Part shown: piece after piece, positions 55,735 through 64,000 of the stretch
How the letters are laid out: every line of letters starts with the position of its first letter
How positions within the stretch are numbered: the stretch's first letter is position 1
Assembly: GCA_031771865.1 (NCBI GenBank)
Contig: JASISA010000003.1
Span: 496,001 to 560,000 of the forward strand
DNA length: 64,000 bases
Direction: 5' to 3'
Source of the DNA: Nothophaeocryptopus gaeumannii
Taxonomy: Eukaryota > Ascomycota > Dothideomycetes > Mycosphaerellales > Mycosphaerellaceae
Position numbers and translations under genes: made by a program
Notes under the pieces: model-generated
What the model saw: only the letters and a program-made list of their open reading frames with translations
What the model was told of the DNA's origin: nothing
The model's database searches: none

Positions 55735-56749
55735 ATGTTACCTGGAGCTCTCGAAATGAAGGCGAAGAAGGATATGCCCACCATGGCGACTGGCTTCACC
55801 GACCATGTCAAGCACAACTCTCTCTCTGTCCAGCAACTTCATACAAACCTGTGCGCACATATCGAGCAACTTACCGGCCAGCCGTACGTGAGAAGCCAGA
55901 GCCAAGCGCGAGGATACATTTCGCCTGAGCCATTCAAAAGAGAACGAGTCGGCCGACCCAAGACTTGACACGGCGAGGCGTAACGCTATACTCAATAAGC
56001 AGGCAACCAGACCGAGTCCTCCACCTCCAGGCCCACCGATAGCTATCGACGACAGCGACGACGACGACGACGACGTGATCGAAATCGATCGACCAGTGCT
56101 TCCTTTCCGTCTTCGGGACCCAGCACGCCTTGCCAAAGACCTGAGGAGGGAGGAGGCCCAATCGTCATGGAATGGGATCTTGGAGATGGCGGATAGACAG
56201 GAACAGAGGCTTTCACTTATACAGAAGATAGCAGACTTGGAAGCAGCAGCAGCGAAGTCTGGCGGTGAACAGCAGAAGAAGGGCCTTTATTCGCCTGCAC
56301 CGACACGGCAGCTGATGTACGTTCCGCCGCCTGATCGAGGACACCTTTCCAACCCGCTGGTTTCCAACGAGCCTTCTCAGGTCGAGGTGGAAAGAGCCAT
56401 GCGCTCCGCATACAAGAAAGACAGGAAGCAAGCGAAGACAGAGAACAGAAAGGTTCAGAGGTTGTACAGGATCGAGCATTGCCTTTCGGTGAAGGACACG
56501 AAATCCACATACGGGCCCCGGCGACAGTCCAAGAATCTGAAGCCTATGCTTTCCAGCAGGGCGCGGTTCATTCAATTGCGAACACGCCTTGCCAGTCAGC
56601 CTAAGTATCCTTCATTCAATGGCACTGAAGGAGCGAAGAGTAAGCTGGCGCAGAGAAACAAGCAGAGGCGTAAGACTAGTGCTCAGAAGAACAAGGAGAA
56701 GAAGATGCAGGAGCCAATTTATTTTGCCGGAAACACTGCAAGGTTCTAA
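55735..56749 (+). CDS. Hypothetical basic protein
   Basis: Two exons (55735-55883, 55930-56749) joined by a 46-bp GTACGT...CCTGAG intron give 322 residues. Without that intron the frame breaks, with it HIEQLTGQP joins smoothly to HSKENESADPRLDTARRN. An acidic run (IAIDDSDDDDDDVIEIDRP) is followed by charged helical sequence (LRREEAQSSWNGILEMADRQ) and a strongly basic C-terminus (KLAQRNKQRRKTSAQKNKEK). The acidic-then-basic layout suggests a nuclear or nucleolar protein, but there is no domain I recognise. Confidence 0.65.
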
Positions 56750-56834
56750 AATACCTTGTACAAATATGCACACTTTGTGAGCAGCCATATTGCTGCCCAC
56801 ACTGTACAGTAGCACAGCCATCACGAGCTAAACA

Positions 56835-57512
56835 TTAGAAGTCTAGCATCATTCCCGGCGCAGCCCTCTCCAAATCCTCCAACTCCAACCACCCCGCCTC
56901 CATCTCCTCAATTTTCCCCCTCTCAGCAGCTTCCTTCTTATCCTGCGCACATCTCGCTATCGCCTCTCTCACAAACACCTCCATATATTTCTGCACGACC
57001 TGGATAGCGTGCTTGTCGATTTTTGTGTCTTTGTCTGTGAAACTCTCGTGCAATAAGCGGAGTAGGAGAGGTTGAGGAATTGAGGGGATGTCGTCTGATG
57101 AAGAGGGCATTGGTGGGTCGTTTGGGAGGTTAGTCGTTGTGCTCGCCGCGTTCGTTGCGTCTGGTGAATCGTCGTGATGTTCAGAGGTTATTGACATTGG
57201 TGATGGGTCGCGGGTGGTTTTCTGGCGTGGTGGAGCGGGTTTCTTCGCTGGAGGCGGAGCGTCATCATCGCTTTCCTTCGTCAAGTCTTCGATGTCGTCT
57301 TCATCGTCGCTATCAGGTAGAGCGACCGGCTTCTTCGGTTTTGGACCTGCTGTCTTTTTCGGAGCGGCCTTTGACACGGATTTGACGGAGCTCTCGGATT
57401 CGGTGGTTGGTATGCGGCTGACTCGGGAGGGTTTGAGGGGTTTGAATGCCGGCGTCTTTCGTTTTGAGGATGGGTAGACGACTTGTTCTTTCGGCTCCTT
57501 TCTTGGCGGCAT
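56835..57512 (-). CDS. CENP-X/MHF2 homologue with long disordered N-terminus
   Basis: A single exon of 225 residues starting MPPRKEPKEQVVYPSSKRKT. Residues 1-140 are Lys/Pro/Ser/Asp-rich and disordered. The last 80 residues form a histone-fold segment, IPQPLLLRLLHESFTDKDTK, KHAIQVVQKYMEVFVREAIA and ELEDLERAAPGMMLDF, which matches CENP-X. With CENP-S it forms the MHF complex that binds branched DNA with the FANCM/Mph1 helicase, and it is part of the inner kinetochore. CENP-X itself is usually 80-100 residues, so the N-terminal extension is notable. The start at 57512 is the first ATG of the frame. Confidence 0.85.
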   Translation of the reverse strand: MPPRKEPKEQVVYPSSKRKTPAFKPLKPSRVSRIPTTESESSVKSVSKAAPKKTAGPKPKKPVALPDSDDEDDIEDLTKESDDDAPPPAKKPAPPRQKTTRDPSPMSITSEHHDDSPDATNAASTTTNLPNDPPMPSSSDDIPSIPQPLLLRLLHESFTDKDTKIDKHAIQVVQKYMEVFVREAIARCAQDKKEAAERGKIEEMEAGWLELEDLERAAPGMMLDF

Positions 57513-58152
57513 GTTGGACTGTGTGGTATCGATGTAGGGTCTTCGGAAGAGTGGTTCTTCAGGACGCGTGCTGGGAAGACGCGTTTGGACCCCTGCGAAC
57601 GCGGGGCAAGCGCGGACTGGGATGTGCTTTGTGGCCAACAGACTTGTGAATACCTTAGGGTTAGACAATTCTTGATTTGGGGTTAGCAATACAACGACAA
57701 CAACGACACATTTTTACATTCTGAATAAGCGCTTTAGAAGAGAATAGGGTGAGAATAAAGCTTACATAGTTGGAAAGGCCTCTGACGCTCCGGTGCGTGT
57801 AGAGATGGAAAAGGCCGAGTTAGAAATATTCACAAGATATCGAGAATCTAGAAAGCCAACAGCTGATCGCGCATGTGCTACCCAGTCTTCAGCGCCACGA
57901 GAGTAGTTGAATCGAATAACTCGAACAATCTCCGGGCTGCGAAGGTCTATTGAAAACCAACACCCCATCTCCTCGTAGTGATGGAGAGCACACGCAATCC
58001 GCAGTGGGCCCCATTGCCATGACGTCGAAGTCTGCCGATGCAAGTGCCGAAAAGCCTCCAACCATTGCCACATATCTACCAGTCGACACAGCATGAATCT
58101 AAGCCTGACCCTTCCCCATCACAAATTTGTACAGAATCGTGGACGCTTCACG
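57513..58152. other. Divergent intergenic region
   Basis: 640 bp between the CENP-X and DUF3237 genes. A minus-strand frame at 57762-58094 has no family signature. No further gene is supported. Confidence 0.4.
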
Positions 58153-58692
58153 ATGGAAGACAAACACCAAGCTCTCAAGTCGCAATTCCCCCCCACCTCC
58201 TCCGCTTTCACCCTCCCCCTCCCAATCCCAACTCTCTCACTGGACTTCCGCATGGCCGTCTCCCTCAACTCCAAAATCTCACTCGGATCAGGACCATGGG
58301 GCCAGAGAAACTGGATCTCTTTCACCGGCGGCACCTGGGCCGGCACCTGGGGCTACGGAACCGTAGAGCCAGGAGGTCAAGATTCCCAACTCGTTAACCC
58401 CGACACCCTCCATACCCACGTAGACACGAGTTACCTGCTCAAGACGGCCGACGAGCCACCGGCGTACATTGCGGTGAAGACAGAAGGGTGGAGGACAGGG
58501 GATAGGGAGGTGTTGGAGAAGTTATTTGATCCGGTGAAGGCGGAAGGGGTTGATGCGAGTGAGTATGAGTTTCGGTTGGTTGTGAGGTTGGAGACGGGGG
58601 ATGAGAGGTATAAGGAGAAGATCAACACCGGGATTTGGATTGGAAGTGGTGCTAGGAGGGGGGCGGAAGGTGAGTTGACGCTCTCGAGTTGA
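58153..58692 (+). CDS. DUF3237 family protein
   Basis: A single exon of 179 residues. The sequence follows the DUF3237 pattern: SLGSGPWGQRNWISFTGGTW with the conserved TGGTW, then GTVEPGGQDSQLVNPDTLHT, THVDTSYLLKTADEPPAYIA with the YxLxT strand, and EYEFRLVVRLETGDERYKEK with the FR...ETGxxRY motif, ending NTGIWIGSGARR. The family forms a small beta-barrel of unknown function found in bacteria and fungi. The start at 58153 (MEDKHQALKSQ) was chosen; 58093 and 58252 are other in-frame Mets. The gene is C-rich up to about 58,420 and G-rich from about 58,480, a sharp change. Confidence 0.8.
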   Translation: MEDKHQALKSQFPPTSSAFTLPLPIPTLSLDFRMAVSLNSKISLGSGPWGQRNWISFTGGTWAGTWGYGTVEPGGQDSQLVNPDTLHTHVDTSYLLKTADEPPAYIAVKTEGWRTGDREVLEKLFDPVKAEGVDASEYEFRLVVRLETGDERYKEKINTGIWIGSGARRGAEGELTLSS

Positions 58693-59130
58693 TGTTGTGA
58701 AGCTGTGCTGATGAGGGAGAAGTCATATATGATGCGTATCGGGTGCTCTAAGGAGACGAGATCTTCAGCATTCACGCCAGGAACCAGTACTTCCTTTCCA
58801 CTTATGTATCACTGCAGCAAACCAGGCCAATTCCTATCCAAAACCGCATCAGCAATGGAACATACCGCAATGTTGAATCATGAAACTCACTCACCGACAG
58901 AGCATAGCCATCATCTTCCTGGCGCTTACGACCATGATCGATCTGAACATGTGGGCCATGAACCACGAAACAGAGAAACTGCCCGGGATCCCGACAACAA
59001 CATTGATACGCCATATGATCGAGCCCCTGAGTCCAGCTTTCCGGCACTCCATTCAGAAGATTCTCGGCCTCCCAAGTCACCACCCGCTTACCAACCAAAC
59101 AACCCCTGCCTAGAGCGCCTGCGAGTTTAA
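58693..59130. other. Intergenic; one short peptide frame
   Basis: A 77-codon plus-strand frame at 58880-59113 (MKLTHRQSIAIIFLALTTMI) starts with a hydrophobic segment and could encode a small membrane or secreted peptide, but nothing else supports it. Otherwise nothing recognised. Confidence 0.3.
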
Positions 59131-59640
59131 AAGCAACACACACAAGCCCAATACCTCGTTCTGCTCAAGAGCCAAGGATCCTTCTGCGTAACTGTACAAT
59201 TCACGAAATTCTCCTTCCCTCGAAGGCTGATCGAAACTTTCCGAGAAATCATCCCTATCTCACCATGTTGCACATTCGAAGATTTTGCGGCAGAGTGCAA
59301 GGCTCGGGCGACCGATCACATTCTCCAATCATTCACAGTCAAGGGAGACAGAATCCAGCTCGGCGAGAAGCTCATCCTCAAATATCCAGACCTCATGATT
59401 CCGGAGCAGGACAAGTTCTGGAGAAGTATCTTACCCAAGAAACGAGATGCAGTGCCGAGGGACTGGGGCTCAACTGTGGAAGGATTGAGGAATGATCCCA
59501 GAGCGGAGTTGAGGGTGAAACTCTGGACTGAACGCCCAGGGTCTGCGGCGGAGGGTTGGAGGAAGTTGTGGTTGGCGAATAGAAGTTGGGAGGAGGTATG
59601 TGCCGGTGTTATCAGAGACAATCGTGTATGGACATGGTAA
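59131..59640 (+). CDS. Orphan open frame, start not found
   Basis: An uninterrupted 169-codon frame reads naturally (GSFCVTVQFTKFSFPRRLIE; FTVKGDRIQLGEKLILKYPD; KFWRSILPKKRDAVPRDWGS) but has no ATG until 59395. An upstream exon must supply the start if it is real; I found no convincing splice pair, although a frame at 58880-59113 begins with a hydrophobic leader. The second half is G-rich, the first C/A-rich, as in neighbouring real genes, which is a mild argument for coding. No family recognised. Confidence 0.3.
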   Translation, partial: KQHTQAQYLVLLKSQGSFCVTVQFTKFSFPRRLIETFREIIPISPCCTFEDFAAECKARATDHILQSFTVKGDRIQLGEKLILKYPDLMIPEQDKFWRSILPKKRDAVPRDWGSTVEGLRNDPRAELRVKLWTERPGSAAEGWRKLWLANRSWEEVCAGVIRDNRVWTW

Positions 59641-59968
59641 GTCAGATTAGCCTTTGTGGATAGGTCGTAAATAGCGAGAAGTGCGAGCTCTTTCAGACTC
59701 ATATCATTAGTTCGATAGTTGCTCGCGCTTGAGACTTTCAGAGGCTCGACTGCGGAAGCAGTACGCCTATAAGTGTGTTGCGCGTGAAGGGGAAACCAAA
59801 AGAGCTGTGTCTTCTCAGCCACCTCAACCAAAGTGATATATATATGTATTTCTCATGGCTTCGCAAGCCTCTCATTCAACCTTCGTACGTGGAGAGACGT
59901 CTCCATGAGGCCCGCTTGACCTGTGGATGCTACTGGTGACCTCGCGTGACACGTAGCTGCGAACAGAT
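59641..59968. other. Convergent intergenic region
   Basis: 328 bp between two 3' ends, including a TATATATATG run near 59837. No gene seen. Confidence 0.4.
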
Positions 59969-60460
59969 TCAGCCCCGGCCTATCCTCCGCCGCACTAAGT
60001 TCCGCAGCTCGCGCTCCGTCTCTGGAGTCAGCGGCGGTGCAATGCCTTGCCTTGCTAAGTCTTGATAGTTCGCCACAACGAAGCGCATAATGTCTAACGG
60101 ACCAAGGTGCCGCATGATATGTAGCATGAGCTCCGCAGGCATCCTCAACAGCGGGAAGAGAGCTGGGATTTGGGTCTGGGTGGTGATATAAACCACACGC
60201 GGTCGCGACAGAGCCGGCGCAAGTCCATACGAATGCAACAGCGGATAGTTGGCAAATGCAAAGTTTATGAACGACTCAGCCGGTAGCAGGTCGACGATGT
60301 CCAGTATCAGCTCTGAAGGTAGGGTGTAAAACGGGTGCGGTAGCTGCTGCGCTGGATTGGTGTTGTTGATATTCACGAGTTGGTTGTTTTCGCGTGAAGA
60401 GCCTGAGGGCGCATCCGAGTCGTTATCGGCAGCCTCGTCATTTCGAGAGGTTTCAGCCAT
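59969..60460 (-). CDS. Small protein with two F-box-like repeats
   Basis: A single exon of 163 residues starting MAETSRNDEAADNDSDAPSG. Two similar segments follow: LPSELILDIVDLLPAESFIN with FANYPLLHSYGLAP, and MPAELMLHIMRHLGPLDIMR with VANYQDLARQGIAP. They share P[SA]EL, hydrophobic spacing, [FV]ANY and GLAP/GIAP, so the protein is an internal duplication. The start codon lies only 2 nt downstream of the Pga1 stop, on the same strand. Whether it has its own promoter inside the Pga1 gene or is made from a shared transcript is open. Confidence 0.65.
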   Translation of the reverse strand: MAETSRNDEAADNDSDAPSGSSRENNQLVNINNTNPAQQLPHPFYTLPSELILDIVDLLPAESFINFAFANYPLLHSYGLAPALSRPRVVYITTQTQIPALFPLLRMPAELMLHIMRHLGPLDIMRFVVANYQDLARQGIAPPLTPETERELRNLVRRRIGRG

Positions 60461-60462
60461 GC

Positions 60463-61208
60463 TCAGTCTTGGTGTGCCTTGTCCGATGGTTTGAGCCAGT
60501 TCCAAATGTAGCCGGAGAGATGGAAGGAGAAGACGGCTAATACCAGTATGTAAATCGCGGTGGGAACGAGAGATGCTGGGAAGACGTTGGCAAGGTATGG
60601 ATCGAGGATGAGGTCAACGTCGACCGGCGGCGGATTTCTCATTAACGCCTTGTTGCTGCTAAAGAAGTCGGCAGCCGCTCGCACATGCAGCAAAAGAGTC
60701 GTCCCGACGTGATCGATATGTTCGGCGTGAGCTCCAGAGGGCAACGTCGGTCGCCTCTCAGCATATGCCGCTAAGCTTTGGATCAGTTCGGGGGACTCGA
60801 ACACATGCGTGATGTTGTAGACGTCGAGCCAGAACTCGGTCGGTTGCTGGAAAGGTATCAGCAGTTGAACCTGGCATGGCTGGAGGCTTCCCTGGATCAG
60901 TGCCGACTCACAATCGCAGCCCAGCAAATGCGCAATTCGTACCGTTGACCTTCGTTGAGGCCCCCGAGCAGATACCACGAGTGTAGGCCTTGGCGGGAAT
61001 TTTCGGTCGGGAACGCCACTGGCAGCGCTGCCCTTAGAGTTGAGTTTGCAGGTGTAATTGAACTGAGGCTGAGGATCTCTAGACCTGGTCTTGAGTTCCC
61101 GAGAGGTATCGCGGCAGGTGCAGTGAAGATGACTTTCTCAGTGTTTGCAAGAGCTCCAGTCACGAGCAAGGCAAACAGAGAGATCAGGCAAGAACCCAGA
61201 TGCCTCAT
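60463..61208 (-). CDS. Pga1-like subunit of GPI mannosyltransferase II
   Basis: Two exons on the minus strand (61208-60912, 60846-60463) joined by a 65-bp GTGAGT...TTCCAG intron give 226 residues. A signal peptide (MRHLGSCLISLFALLVTGAL) precedes NTEKVIFTAPAAIPLGN, and the lumenal part has SWYLLGGLNEGQRYELRICW, then QPTEFWLDVYNITHVFESPE. A C-terminal transmembrane helix (VPTAIYILVLAVFSFHLSGY) ends in WLKPSDKAHQD. This resembles fungal proteins carrying the Pga1 family, the partner of Gpi18 that adds the second mannose to GPI anchors in the ER. The family name is from recall of the EGQRYExRxCW and WLDxY blocks, hence moderate confidence. Confidence 0.65.
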
Positions 61209-61600
61209 GGTGGAGGGCGAGCGGTTGAGGCACGTGAGCAGCGAGAAGCAACGTCGGTTTCGCTCATATTGTGCGCGACTACATCAAGCTGAGTTGTGGC
61301 CGGCCTCTTCTGTTTGCATGATATTCAATGGGTCAAGTGTTTCTGCCGTGTGTTGCTCTCAAGCCCAAGGCGATTCGAGGCACCACTCGAAACACGCACG
61401 CTGATTCGCCGAAGCACCTGCAGGGGTCCAGACATGGACCAAGCGCGACCCACAACCAAAACACTACACTTTCCCCTCCACAACTAAACACACGCGATTG
61501 CGCCTGCAGACCGACCGCAACTCGCACCACAACCATCCCAACTCGTCTTCTTCGTCAAGAGACACCCTCACATCCGCACCGAACGAGTCCCACCGGCAAC
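61209..61600. other. Divergent promoter region, Pga1-like and alpha-tubulin
   Basis: 392 bp between two start codons. The last 150 bp before the tubulin ATG are C/A-rich and fit a leader. No gene seen. Confidence 0.45.
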
Positions 61601-63271
61601 ATGCGTGAAGTCATCAGCTTGAACGGTACGTGTTTACTCCTGAGTCGCCCGCTCGCGCCTGACCGCCAAATGGCTCGGCGCCGTTGAGAAGGACCGCACA
61701 CTGACATTGAACGCGTATAGTCGGCCAGGCCGGTTGCCAAATCGCGAACAGCTGCTGGGAGGTTAGTTGAGCCCTACCTAGAGCCTTGCAAGAGCATCAT
61801 ATCGGCGAGATACTGGGAAATGAGCGAAATACGGGTGCTTGAGGAGAAAGTTACTGACATGGGATACCACAGCTGTACTGCCTCGAGCACGGCATCCAGG
61901 TAAGATCAGCCTTGACTTTGAAGAAGCTACGAAAACGCTGACTGTGGATAGCCTGATGGATACCTCACTGAGGAGCGCAAGGCGGCCGAGGACGACCAGG
62001 GTTTCTCGACCTTCTTCTCCGAGACTGGTGAGCTCGCACATTCAGGACCCTAACCAAGCCGGCAGTGCGATACTGACGAATTCAAAGGCAACGGCAAATA
62101 CGTGCCACGAACCATCTACTGCGATCTCGAGCCAAACGTCGTCGACGAGGTCCGCACCGGTACCTACCGCAGCCTTTTCCACCCCGAGTTGATGATCACC
62201 GGCAAGGAGGATGCCTCGAACAACTACGCTCGTGGTCACTACACTGTCGGAAAGGAGTTGATCGACCAGGTTCTTGACAAGGTCCGACACGTGGCAGACA
62301 ATTGCTCTGGTCTCCAAGGTTTCCTGGTCTTCCACTCTTTCGGTGGTGGTACCGGTTCCGGTTTCGGTGCTCTCCTCATGGAGCGCCTGTCTGTCGACTA
62401 TGGCAAGAAGTGCAAGCTGGAGTTCTGCGTCTACCCAGCTCCACAGGTTGCCACCTCGGTTGTCGAGCCTTACAACTCCATCTTGACTACCCACACCACT
62501 CTCGAGCACTCTGACTGCTCCTTCATGGTCGACAACGAGGCCATCTACGACATCTGCCGACGCAACCTCGGTATTGAGCGTCCCAACTACGAGAACCTGA
62601 ACCGCCTCATCGCTCAGGTTGTCTCCTCCATCACTGCGTCCCTCCGCTTCGATGGTTCGCTCAACGTCGATCTCAACGAGTTCCAGACCAACTTGGTCCC
62701 ATACCCAAGAATTCACTTCCCACTGGTCGCCTACGCACCAATCGTCTCCGCAGCCAAGGCTGCGCACGAGGCCAACAGCGTGCAGGAGATTTCCATGTCC
62801 TGCTTCGAGCCAAACAGCCAGATGGTCAAGTGTGACCCTCGCAATGGGAAGTACATGGCCACTTGCTTGCTCTACCGCGGAGACGTCGTTCCAAAGGACG
62901 TCCACCAAGCTGTTGCCACACTCAAGACCAAGCGCACCATCCAATTCGTCGACTGGTGCCCAACTGGCTTCAAGATTGGTATCTGCTACCAGCCACCACA
63001 GATGGTTCCAGACGGAGACCTCGCCAAGGTCAACCGCGCCGTCTGCATGCTTTCCAACACCACCGCTATCGCCGAGGCCTGGTCTGCTCTGTCCCACAAG
63101 TTCGACCTCATGTACAGCAAGCGTGCCTTCGTCCACTGGTACGTCGGTGAGGGTATGGAGGAGGGTGAGTTCTCCGAGGCTCGTGAGGACTTGGCTGCGC
63201 TTGAGCGCGATTACGAGGAGGTTGCTGCGGACTCTGCTGAGGGCGATGATGGCGCCGAGGCCGAGTACTAG
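61601..63271 (+). CDS. Alpha-tubulin
   Basis: Five exons (61601-61625, 61721-61761, 61873-61899, 61952-62028, 62089-63271) give 450 residues, the family length. The start MREVISLNVGQAGCQIANSC has the conserved GQAGCQ, the GTP loop is FHSFGGGTGSGFGALLMERL, and LEFCVYPAPQVATSVVEPYN and FVHWYVGEGMEEGEFSEARE are present. The catalytic Glu that makes alpha-tubulin trigger beta-tubulin GTP hydrolysis lies in the last block, and the tail ends EAEY. Lys40 is not present (DDQGFSTFFSETGNGKY), as in many fungi. The tiny first three exons, of 25, 41 and 27 bp, are typical of fungal tubulin genes. The long antisense frame 62042-63136 is a shadow of biased codon use. Confidence 0.97.
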
Positions 63272-64000
63272 ACGTGTCGAAATTGCTCGAGAATGAGCGA
63301 ATGTGGGAAAGGGTTGTCCATTGACAGTTGGCGATGGGTGTATCTTTGGTCATCAGCACCGCTGGCAGAATCAGGCGGCGATACCCAAGAGCATAGGCCA
63401 GCCTAGCTTGCTGGTGCAATTGTTTCCTTTCGTCTTTGCTTTTAATCATGAACAGTCGAGCGATCCGCAAATACCAACCAATGATCTACTTCTAAAACAC
63501 TGGTGACATGCCCTACCCGGTGCTACCACATCCTGGTCTCTCGCGTGTCTCTTGTGCTCGAGGAGGTGCGCCTCCAATCGGGATGCTACAGTTTATGCGG
63601 ACATCGCGTCATTGTTCTTCCGTCACCTCCATGCACATAGCCACACATCACCATCGTTCATCCGAAGGCGAGTGTGAGGGCAGCCCCGTGGCGTGGCCAA
63701 CGCTTCGCAGTCTCAGCTCGACTCGCGCTGCGCGTAACAAAACGCAGGGGCCATGTAAGCTTCACCCGGGCCATCTTTTATGAGGTACTCGGAGTACTCC
63801 CTCCCATGTACCTATACGCACCGTGAGTGAATTTCAAGGAGACGTCTTGGTGTGCTTCCGGTGGATTGTGTGATCGACTTGCTTTTCCCAGTTGATCTGT
63901 GGACCATCTTCTTCAATTCTCCACTTCGCCGAAACAATTCGCTCTCACTGCCGCAACACCCGATTCTATCGCGAGAGCAACAACATCCGAGGCTAGCGCA
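63272..64000. other. Intergenic to the window edge
   Basis: 729 bp downstream of alpha-tubulin, including its terminator. A frame at 63508-63783 has no signature. The last 150 bp are C/A/T-rich and could be the leader of a gene beyond the window. Confidence 0.4.

Noticed and set aside
62042..63136. Long minus-strand frame (364 codons) across alpha-tubulin
   Set aside because: It runs antisense to a perfectly conserved exon and arises from biased codon use; its protein is Val/Leu/Asp-rich without a family.
1..64000. tRNA, rRNA and CRISPR features
   Set aside because: I looked for tRNA T-arm words (GTTCGAATC-like), 5S-like boxes and regular short repeats and found no consistent candidate; matches such as 43596 and 47095 lack the rest of a cloverleaf.

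Overview
The window is nuclear DNA of a filamentous ascomycete. Genes carry short GT-AG introns (46-132 bp) with CTAAC/CTGAC-like branch sites and lie on both strands with short spacers. The gene set is fungal: Nha1-type antiporter, Pga1, Srf1, COMPASS Bre2/Ash2, S10 carboxypeptidase, ascomycete laccase, LPxEL F-box-like proteins. A Dothideomycete is the best guess, but that is inference from gene style, not a database result.

Layout. 1-7.6 kb is decayed accessory DNA: a short inverted-repeat element (52-518), a broken NRPS-like gene (adenylation, carrier, HxxxD acyltransferase), a broken siderophore-iron transporter and a HET-like fragment. 8.1-15.8 kb holds an Srf1-like membrane protein, a PIF1 helicase with a built-in ubiquitin-like domain and a secreted PhoD phosphatase. 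17.1-19.4 kb is a coiled-coil gene with three frame breaks. 20-29.5 kb holds a serine carboxypeptidase, GAPDH (5 exons), a sparse 3-kb stretch, a glutathione transferase and a Sec14-like protein. 29.9-33 kb has two F-box loci facing each other. 33.2-38.8 kb has a Na+/H+ antiporter divergent from CTU2 (tRNA thiolation). 38.8-44.6 kb has a small secreted protein, a laccase, and fragments of a GST and a berberine-bridge-type oxidase. 45-47.7 kb has an F-box-like gene and a 154-bp tandem repeat. 47.7-51.2 kb is a divergent pair, Bre2/Ash2 and ENP1. 51.4-54 kb is a small F-box-like cluster with broken copies. 54-59.6 kb holds a cysteine-rich membrane protein, a hypothetical, a CENP-X/MHF2 homologue and a DUF3237 protein. 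60-63.3 kb holds a two-F-box protein directly abutting Pga1, then alpha-tubulin.

How it fits together. Most intact genes are independent housekeeping functions (tubulin, GAPDH, tRNA thiolation, ribosome biogenesis, H3K4 methylation, Fanconi-type MHF2). The linked sets are the decayed NRPS-like/siderophore-transporter pair and the F-box-like family, of which about seven copies or fragments are scattered here. Two F-box-like genes carry a single in-frame TGA between coding halves, and one F-box gene starts 2 nt after the Pga1 stop. By eye, many genes switch from C-rich to G-rich coding sequence towards their 3' ends, on both strands. That is the most pervasive unexplained signal here. All splice sites were placed by hand and checked for reading-frame continuity; none is supported by transcript data.
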